Positions 48,241 to 64,000 of a stretch of 64,000 bases of DNA are shown one piece after another (the stretch's first letter is position 1; each line of letters starts with the position of its first letter). This stretch comes from Cranoglanis bouderius (lineage: Eukaryota > Chordata > Actinopteri > Siluriformes > Cranoglanididae): the NCBI GenBank assembly GCA_023630585.1, contig CM042565.1, positions 14,584,513 to 14,648,512 on the forward strand, given 5' to 3'. The notes beneath the pieces were generated by a model that had not been told where the DNA came from, searched no databases, and saw only the letters and a program-made list of their open reading frames with translations. The translations under genes and the position numbers were made by a program.

Positions 48241-48365
48241 CAGAGGTGGACTGAAGTAAAATCACAGAGCAGGGTTTCTCAGGCAAACTCACGATCTCCT
48301 CTTTGGTTTCATTCATTTCATTACAAATGAGTATTCGAAATAATGAAGATGGATTTTGTGTTTTG

Positions 48366-48638
48366 CCCTGCCTCCGCCCTGTGTGCACGGAGTTTCTATG
48401 TTCTCCCCGTGCTTCGACGGTTTCCTCTAGGTGCTCTGGTTTCCTCCCCCAGTCTAAAGACATGCATGCAGACTGATTGGCATTTCCAAACTGTGTGTGC
48501 GGTTGTGCCCTGCGATGGGTTGGTGCCCCGTCCAGGGTGTCCCCCTCCTTGTGCCCCGAGTTCCCCGGGATAGGCTCCAGGCTCCCCCGTGACCCTGTGT
48601 AGGATAAGCAGAATGGAAAATGGATGGATGGATGGATT
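48366..48638 (+). mobile_element. tRNA-derived SINE, head-truncated
   Basis: Starts at CCCTGCCTCCGCCCTGTGTG, so the A and B boxes are missing. The body and (GGAT)n tail match 15091-15437. Lies just upstream of dnm1. Confidence 0.75.
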
Positions 48639-49351
48639 TTGTGTGCTAAAAATTGTGAAATGTTACTCGGAGTCACAGTCAGACAAGCCGTGTCTAAATG
48701 AATAGTGTACTTTTTGTGTTGTTTTAATCTTTTGGCTATCCTGACACACTGCCTTAGTGTGGTTCAGCGATAAAAATTTCAGCAAAACAAATTTCCCCGT
48801 TGGTCTACCTAGCATTGTAGCTCAAATCGCACACTTATGTACTATTCTGTACCATTGCCGAGTACTAATATTAACCAGTTTTCCTGTTACAGTTAGTGTT
48901 TGAATTTTAAAAACGTCTCATGTAGCCTACCTACCGAAAAGTCTGTTTTGTGTGGCCGCCTTCTGGATTTCCAAGATTAGTAAATACTTTTGAATGCAAG
49001 GTTTTCGATTTGAGACGCGACTCATGACGACGATCACGACGACAGCGTAAAGTTTTAAGAGGGACAGAGCTCATTTTACAGTTTGACTCGGAAACCTGGC
49101 ACACAGGGATGTTTCAGCCCTTACCGCCTCTGCACTCATTCTCAAGTTCCACACTGCAGTCCTGTGGTAAACTACCCCGTGTAGCATGAGAAGGTAACTG
49201 CAGATGATGAACTGACATGATTCATGAGTGTTGTCTTTTTATATTTGGCGCTAAAATGAAATGATTGGATGCTAAACTGAGCCCATTCTATAGATAGATA
49301 GCGTACAGTCATTGGATGAATGACAGAAGAAAAGAAAATTTGTAAAAAAAA

Positions 49352-49404
<53 letters not shown>

Positions 49405-49874
49405 TTGTACTTTGAAGATCTAAATAAAAAGAAAAAAAATGCAAGGAGTAAAAAGTAAATCTTTTTTCTTGGAAATGTGTTTAACTAAGAGTACAAGTAT
49501 TCAATTTTCAAGAATACTCAAGTATGAACACAGCAAAATAGTACTTAACTATAGTAATGAAGTACAATTACTCAATTACTCAATTACTCTGCACCAATTT
49601 GACTAAAAATAAGCAATAAATATACTCGAAATACTTTTCTAACCTCTTCAAAAACTACAGTCACGTCTCAACTAGACCAGGACAACTGTGTAGCAATTGT
49701 TTTTCTCCAGTTTAGTTGATTAAAATTACATCAAATAAGGACTTTCATCCACTCTGGCACCCCAACTCTGCGTCGTCACATCTCATCTTGTTTTGCTTCC
49801 TAGTTGCCTCTAGTGGGCGCGCTTTTAATGCCTATAATTTGTGGTAGCGCTTTTAACGTTGAGATGGATCATTA

Positions 49875-50428
49875 CATTGGTGCTTGAAAGTTTGTGAACC
49901 CTCTATATTTTTCTATATTTCTGCATAAATATGATCTAAAACATCATCAGATTTTCACACAGGTCCTAAAAGTAGACAAAGGGAACCCAGTTGAACAAAT
50001 GAGACAAAAATATTGTACTTGGTCATTTATTTATCGAGGGAAAATGATCAAATATTACATATCTGTGAGTGGCAAAAGTATGTGAACCTCTAGGATTAGT
50101 AGTTCATTTGAAGGTGAAATTAGAGTCAGGTGTTTTCAGTCAATGGGACGACAATCAGGTGTGAGTGAGCGTCCTGTTTTATTTAAAGAACAGGGATCTA
50201 TCAAAGTCTGATCTTCACAACACGTGTTTGTGGAAGTGTATCATGGCACGAACAAAGGAGATTTCTGGGGACCTCGGAAAAAGAGTTGTTGGTGCTCATC
50301 AGACTGGAAAAGGTTATGAAACCATCTCTAAAGAGTTTGGACTCCACCCATCCACAGTCAGACAGATATATAAAAATGCAGATATATGAAGATATATAGA
50401 AAATTCTACAAACTTTCAAGCACCACTG
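49875..50428 (+). mobile_element. internally deleted Tc1-like transposon
   Basis: The left end (TGGTGCTTGAAAGTTTGTG) and right end (CAAACTTTCAAGCACCACTG) are inverted, with TA at 49873-49874 and 50429-50430. About 550 bp remain. Confidence 0.85.
50243..50389 (+). pseudogene. Tc1-like transposase N-terminal remnant
   Basis: MARTKEISGDLGKRVVGAHQ then TGKGYETISKEFGLHPSTVR is the first helix-turn-helix of a Tc1 transposase. It ends after about 48 residues. The catalytic part is gone. Confidence 0.8.
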
Positions 50429-50446
50429 TACATCTTACTGTACAAG

Positions 50447-50480
<34 letters not shown>

Positions 50481-50975
50481 AAGAAGAAGAAGAAGAAGAA
50501 GAACCTTTTCTTCGGTTATCCCAGCCTGTTAGGAAGTTTGGGTCAGAGCACAGGGTCTAATCCTTAATAGTGATTTTCTTTAAAATCAAATAAAATAAAA
50601 TAAAATAAAATAAATAAGATTTTCAAGTATTCAGTTATTATCCCAAATATGTACATGTAAATGTAAATATAATAGTAAACATAAGTATTTATATCATTGG
50701 AATGTATGATTCCTGCATGTCTTTTGTAATAAATAAAAAACAATTACTTAATATATACTTAATATATAATAAATAGTAGGAACATATTTCTGGAATATAT
50801 TTTTACGTCTAGTACATTACATCTGGTAAAGACATTCGAAAATTGCACATAATAAATATTTTTACATAAATATACACTGCATGGTGACAGTCACATAACA
50901 ATTAAGGCGACACCTTAAACATGGTTATTAAAAAAAGAAAAGATTTTACTGCTTTCTTATTTATTTTCTTCTACA

Positions 50976-51037
<62 letters not shown>

Positions 51038-51072
51038 TACTACTGAATTGATCTACTCAATACTGTTTCAAT

Positions 51073-51121
51073 ATTACGTCACTCGCGCGCTGATTGCCGT
51101 TGTGTGGTTCCATGGCAACGG
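51073..51121. promoter_or_regulatory. CRE-like site and RFX X-box-like site
   Basis: TTACGTCAC at about 51075 is a CREB/ATF-like site. GTTCCATGGCAACGG at 51107-51121 is a near-palindromic X-box missing one base in its left half. Both sit in the region between dnm1 and ciz1. Function is inferred only. Confidence 0.35.
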
Positions 51122-51515
51122 ATTATCCCACTGATAGGTAAAAGGGGGGGGGGGAGGACGGGAGGAGGCACATTCGCATTCCTCCTACCACAATGTCTGC
51201 GAGTCGTTTGTGATTTTGTGTCAGATTTGTGACAATAGTATTACACAAACCCAGCATCCTGACTTTTGAACTTACAGCGATATTAATATTAAAACAACTG
51301 CAATAAACACGAAAACATTGTTTAAAAAAATATCGATGGCTTTAATATGTAGGTTATGTGTGCGAGGGTTAGCCTATAGATGTGTTATAAATGTGTTATA
51401 GCTGAGAAACTATGGTTGTATGGCTGTATAAAAGCATTGAAACAGAAAGAATAAACTAAGACTGAAATCAGAACATATGCCATATTCTTTCTGTACATGT
51501 TCAATCATGATACTT

Positions 51516-51615
<100 letters not shown>

Positions 51616-52439
51616 CCAGTATGATAATGCGAGTGTTAATATCTGAGTGAAAGCTTAACACTTAACACTTATATGTGGGGGAAAATATAGCTTTATTGGC
51701 AAAATCTTTGATTTACATGTTGCTACTGATGTAGGCCAAGCCTTTACAGAAAAGACACACATTTTAAAATGTACTGCATGTGTTTTTATTATTCCCATTT
51801 AATGTTTTTATACATGATGCATTTATTTTCACATGTATTTTTTTATTTTTATTTTATTTTTTTAAAATACGTAGGTCATTTACGATGTATTAATAGAGCG
51901 GGGGGGGGGGAGTCATCACACTGTGAAACATGTTAGCGTTAGCATGACATTAGGATCGGCGGTTGTGCAGTCGTGTAATTTTTCCCCCTATTTTTTTTTT
52001 TTATATCCATTAATAGATATAAAAGTGCTTCATGTCATGTTTCTCTGACAGACTCGGGAGTCTTCCAGGTCCTCCAGGTTTATTTATACTAAGATCATGT
52101 GACCCAATTAAGTCCATTACATGGGACATTTGCGTGGTATTATTAGAGAGGAGTTTAAAATATTAAACAATATTTACAATAAACGAGAAAAAAAAAAGCT
52201 TTTTAAAAAAAAAAATGTATTTCTGTATTAATGTCAGTATTATGAAGACACATTTGGCCTCTGGGCTTTGTTTTATTTTGGTTGCACTTCGCCCTCCGTT
52301 CCAGTAGGAGGAGAAATACTTTAAGCCAAAGCCTAATTTTCCAACCACAGTCACAGGAATTCCAAATCGCATCATTTTGGATATATAGTGCACTATATAC
52401 GGTATACTTTTATACCCTAAATAGCGAACGCATGCAGTT

Positions 52440-52478
52440 AGCAGGGAGGTATTTGGGATTGGGGCGCGTGGACGCTAG
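52440..52478 (+). other. possible alternative ciz1 leader exon end
   Basis: GACGCTAG|GTAAGC at 52478 is a good donor in GC-richer sequence. However, the flanks resemble a common fish interspersed repeat (a stretch with TATAGTGCACTATATAC at about 52385), so I rate this below the CCAAT promoter. Confidence 0.2.
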
Positions 52479-53152
52479 GTAAGCCGAATCCGTCCAAACA
52501 CCGGTATGTTAGCATAGCAGGTGCGTAGTCGGTAATGTTGTGTTAGACGGTGCCCATATTTTTCTGCCCATTTTGAAGTTTTATTACAGTTATTTATTTT
52601 ATTTTTTTTATAAAATGTTAGTTGTTACAAAATGTAATCTCCCAGTTGGTGGAAAAAGTAGCGTTAAAGTTTCAACAGGCTGTAGCCTAAAAGCTAACGT
52701 CTTAGCTAGCTGGCTAGTTTTGTCTCGTCTTCTCTGAACCTCTGCACAAAGTTGGAAAGCAGGTTGTAGCGCGCGCGCGGTTTAAAACTTACTTTCATTT
52801 CAATACTAAACATACAGATAGCGCTATCAGTGCTCTTATTAGCTGATTATTAGCAAGCTAGCTAACGGTTCCCAAATAGAAAATACTTGGCGTGATTAGC
52901 TTACATTAACTAGCCTGCTAGTTTGCTAGTTAAAAGGTTTGTTTTTTTATATATATATATATATATTTGTATTCTGTTCATAGTCATAGTTCTGTTCGAG
53001 CACTTGTTATTAGCCGTCGCAATACTGACAACTGTACAGAGTTAACGTAATTATTAATAATTTTTTTTTATTTTAGGGGAGTTAGATAGCTAGTGTTCGT
53101 TTTTTTCCTCTCACACCCGTATTCCGATACTTCTTGCTTTTCTTGCATTAGG

Positions 53153-53253
53153 ATTGGCTTGTTCAGATGACTGATAGGTCGGACTGGGAGTGTTAGCCAA
53201 TAGTAGCGGAGGAGGCGGGATAAAACGAGCCAATCACAGCGCAGGAGGCGGGA
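53153..53253 (+). promoter_or_regulatory. ciz1: probable ciz1 promoter: CCAAT boxes and GGCGGG boxes in a 33-bp tandem duplication
   Basis: CCAAT lies at 53197 and 53230, and GGCGGGA at 53214 and 53247. Each pair is exactly 33 bp apart, so the module is a direct duplication. An inverted CCAAT (ATTGG) is at 53153. NF-Y and Sp1- or E2F-type sites in this arrangement are typical of TATA-less, cell-cycle promoters. The first coding exon starts 370 bp downstream. The role is inferred. Confidence 0.55.
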
Positions 53254-53679
53254 TATTTTCCCCTGATTACAGGTGGCTAAAAAAAAATAAGGATAAAACG
53301 ATAGCGAAATGGATGGCTGTTAATGTTTTTTTTTTTCCCACTGCTATTTATATATTTATATATTTTTTAACTATGCATTTTAATCAACCTTCCTCTGATC
53401 AGGTTATTTACAAATATTTCCTTAATGTTTTAAGATAAAAAACAACAACAAAAAAAAATCACTCCTTCCAGAATTCTCCATGTAACACCACTCTAAATAT
53501 ATAAGGAATATTTTCATGTCCTTTATCAGTTTTTTTCACTTCCCCATCGAAGTACTTCAGCCTTCTGAACGTTGATGTTAGGTGTTGGATGATCTGTCGT
53601 CTCATTTGTTTCTCATTTATAGGAATCACCACTGAGGTACTGCGGTAAAGCCGGTGAGCTCATCACCTCCACCATCAGG

Positions 53680-61068
<7,389 letters not shown>

Positions 61069-63602
61069 GAGCTGGGGAAGACATCGACATGGAGGAATGA
61101 GCTGCTATGGAGAGATAGAATAGAGCGGGAATATTTAATTCGATATCGGTTACCCATCCTCTGTTGTTCACTAAAAGAGTGGGAAGCCAGGACAGTAGGA
61201 CAGTAATATCTATAGAGAGTAGGTCTTTTATTCAGCCATTTTGTAGGCCCCAGATTTTACATCTTAAAACCCTCACAGGTATTTTTTTTTTTCCCTTTCT
61301 TTCGAGAATTATTCAGAATGTGTGTAAAGATCAAAGTGCGAAGGGATCGAAGGATCTTGCACATTTCCACCTGTTGAGGTTCTTGATCCCTCACAAGCTT
61401 GTAGTGACTTAGAATGTAGCAACGTTTTACTTTTACCGAGCATTTTTAACGTGGTTTTGTAAAGCGTGAAAAAAACGAGAGAGAACTGAGGGGGCGGGGG
61501 GGGGGATTGAAAGGAAATCCAGCGTATCGTGTGCCGAAATGATCTGTGGAATAGCACGCAACCGAGCTGCGAATTAAGCGAACACCAAGTTTAAAACCTG
61601 ATTACAGTCCCTTGGCTTATTTAATTCAGGCTAAACTCAGGCAAATCCTGATCAGAGACCTGTGATGCTCTTGGATAAATTGTCCTTCGTTGTCCTTCAC
61701 ATCGTTGCTGTGTCTCCTGGGGGAAAAGGAAGCATTGGAAACAGGTGACAGGTGATGCTACTCAGTATGAATTGTACGCATCAAGCATTCTTAGATTGGT
61801 TCAGTCTAAATGCATAAGGACGCCTCCGGGTCGCCTGTCGAGACGAAGATCTCGTATGATCTGATCTTGAAGAGAAGAAACCGTACCTTCAGTTTAGCTC
61901 TAGCAGGATCACGTAAAAGCCAGCACTCTTTAAAGAGCTTTTCTTTTTCTACGCATGCTATTCCAGCGACCGATAAGGAAAGTGTTACTTCACGAGTGTT
62001 TTTTTCTTCTTCTTTTTTCTCAGTCTTAGCCTAGAATCCGGGATTCTTGAGCATCGTCCTAGTGTTTGGTGGAGTTGTTGTTGTTAATGTTGTTAGCTTT
62101 AGCTGGTTGTACGACCATGCCGTTCGCCTTTCATGCTCCTGTCACTAGGCGAGTGTAATCTGTCTGGGGGTTGTTTCAATTTTTTTTTAATTTTCAGAAG
62201 CCAGTAATCCTTTCATTCATTCATTCACTCGGTTTAGTTTACAGCTATCGTACGCGGTCCAAAACCAGGAAGGAGAACACGGATTCACAAATGAGAGGAT
62301 GAAGTGGGATATAAAAAAAAAAAACACAGTGTAATGACGATCTGAAATACCGCCCTATAGCTTGTTGTCGTTTGGTCAAATTAAAAAGACTAGAGATCTC
62401 ATGGTGGGTTTAAAAGTATCTCCAAACATTTCCGTCAGTCTGCTGGTCCCATGTCATTAAACGTCTCTCCTAATTCTGTGGTTCTGCTTTATTTTTGAAC
62501 TTTAACCTTTAAAAACGTGAGCCTTGACTCTCGTGGAAACGCCGAACGGCTTCGTGCAGAGCCGAGAGCAGATCTTTTAATAAATAGCGAGGATTCATTC
62601 GTCCGTCAATCCTTAAGAGCGTAACCATTTAGATTTTCCAACTGTATGGAGAGAAACACTGAAGAAGAGCTGCTTTATACATTTTTAAAATGATCTTTTT
62701 ACTCCCTCAGTGGCATTAGCTGTGTGATTGTGATGCTTTTTCCCCTCTCCACAATTTTTTTTTTTTTTTTTGCACTTACAATATTGTGTGGTTTTATGTT
62801 GGGTTTTTTGTTGTTGTTTTTTTTTTTGTTTGTTTGTTTTTTGCATCTACACAAACACTGTCAAAATACACTGGAAAAAAATCCTTAAAAAACCTGGCAA
62901 GTGAAAATCATGTTATTTGGCTGTTGTTCCACAGTACACTTCGGGACGCTTAGTGTTAAAAATAAATAAATAATAATAATAATAAAATAAAGCAGCTGGG
63001 CTTTAGGATGTAATTAATAATTGGTACATTTAATATCCAATCTCTAATGGATTTTATCTTCTCTCATTTCCCCTGATGATACTGATGAGGGAAAGAAATG
63101 GTCTCGAGGTGTGTGAATGCCATCCCGTGCACAGGCCTCGTTTAGAAAGGACTGGATTAACTAACGACGGTGGAAAATTTTTGGTGTTTGAGGAAATTCA
63201 TTGTTCAGTTTGATTAAAAAGTGCTACGAAGTGGTGTATTACCAGAATCGATTTAGCGTCAAGGATTTAGGGAAAGATCTGAAGCCATATCCAGATCAGG
63301 CACAGTGTTAGATCCGCCCTCATACCGTCCCGGAATTACGTCGTCGACAAATCTGACCGAGATAATATTGGAGACTCTTCAGGATTTTAAGGCGGTAAAC
63401 ACGTAAGCGTCTTTCAACACGGTTCCTATGTGAGGTGTACGTTTGTTAAGACGATTTAGTCGTTCCTGATATTTCCGAAAGGGCAGATTCTAGTCACGGT
63501 TAGCCACACGCAGTATTAATCACTCAGAAATCAAGAGAAGGTGCAGTCCACATTACATATAACGACTAAACTCTATAAATCCATTTCCAAAAGGAAATAA
63601 AA
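61069..63602 (+). other. ciz1: probable ciz1 3' untranslated region
   Basis: No coding exon is seen after the ciz1 stop. AATAAA signals occur at 62961, 62981 and 62986, and again at 63596. I cannot choose between these ends. The stretch includes T- and A-runs but no recognised mobile element. Confidence 0.5.
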
Positions 63603-64000
63603 CACTCGTTTAGACTCGGTCTTTCACTCACAGCTGTTTTGAAGACTAACCATAAGGAATCGCATTACAGAACGCTAACACGCTGTGGAAACGTGTAGTG
63701 TTGAGTCCTACCTCCTACCCAGGACCACAGCGTTACAGGAAATGATCACCATCACAATGGAACTGTACATTTCATAATCTATTTTTATTCTACAAATGAA
63801 ATAAGGATTTTTTTTAAAATTTTTTTTTTTGGGAGCTGGAAGCATCTTGTTTGTTTGTTTTTTTCTCCTCCAGATGTTTGTTTTCTGCATTTTAATGTCT
63901 ATTAAAATATTTGATGATTGACCGCTTGTTCTTTGGAGTGATTTATGAAACATCAAAAATGTTTAAAAAAAAAAAAAAAAAGAGGTATTCATCTTTAAAA
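63603..64000. other. window end, nothing recognised
   Basis: AT-rich with T and A runs. May be further ciz1 3' untranslated sequence or intergenic DNA. Confidence 0.3.

Noticed and set aside
51145..51160. G-run near the X-box as a promoter GC box
   Set aside because: A simple G homopolymer, no Sp1 consensus beyond the run itself.

Overview
The window looks like nuclear DNA of a teleost fish. It has vertebrate genes with GT-AG introns, very dense CA/TG, GA and TA microsatellites, several Tc1-like transposons, hAT-type miniature elements and tRNA-derived SINEs with a GATG tail. The repeat set resembles that of otophysan fishes such as catfishes, but that placement is an inference from memory of repeat families. 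No bacterial-type operon, CRISPR array or virus was seen.

Two protein genes are present. On the minus strand, from 47967 down to 16989, lie 16 coding exons of dynamin-1 (dnm1). They encode the GTPase domain, the bundle signalling element and stalk, and the start of the PH domain, 557 codons in all, and include a pair of alternative exons (10a and 10b) and a 12-nt micro-exon. The rest of the PH domain, the GED and the proline-rich tail are not visible and should lie beyond the left edge. On the plus strand, from 53680 to 61068, lies a complete coding region for the zinc-finger protein CIZ1 (ciz1, 15 coding exons, about 701 residues). The genes are head to head, about 5.7 kb apart between start codons. 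The DNM1-CIZ1 neighbourhood is also found in human.

The leftmost 17 kb is read as the large dnm1 intron after exon 15. On its plus strand, antisense to dnm1, it holds a clear mir-199 hairpin (9255-9352) with a plausible small primary-transcript gene around it: TATA-like box, splice sites, and a polyadenylation signal 90 bases after the hairpin. Human miR-199b has the same antisense position in DNM1. The intron also carries a broken 1.6-kb Tc1 element, a second Tc1 with an internal inverted duplication, a cluster of long TG tracts, and a 1.43-kb array of a 14-bp unit that stays in exact phase for over 1 kb.

The remaining introns are mostly repeats. The most interesting features are TG/CA repeats placed directly at dnm1 splice sites (exons 5, 11 and 14), an hAT-like element with an internal GCTAGC-rich tandem array between the two mutually exclusive exons, a GC-AG intron after exon 9, and a 33-bp tandem duplication of CCAAT plus GGCGGG boxes upstream of ciz1. 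I found no wholly new multi-gene system.
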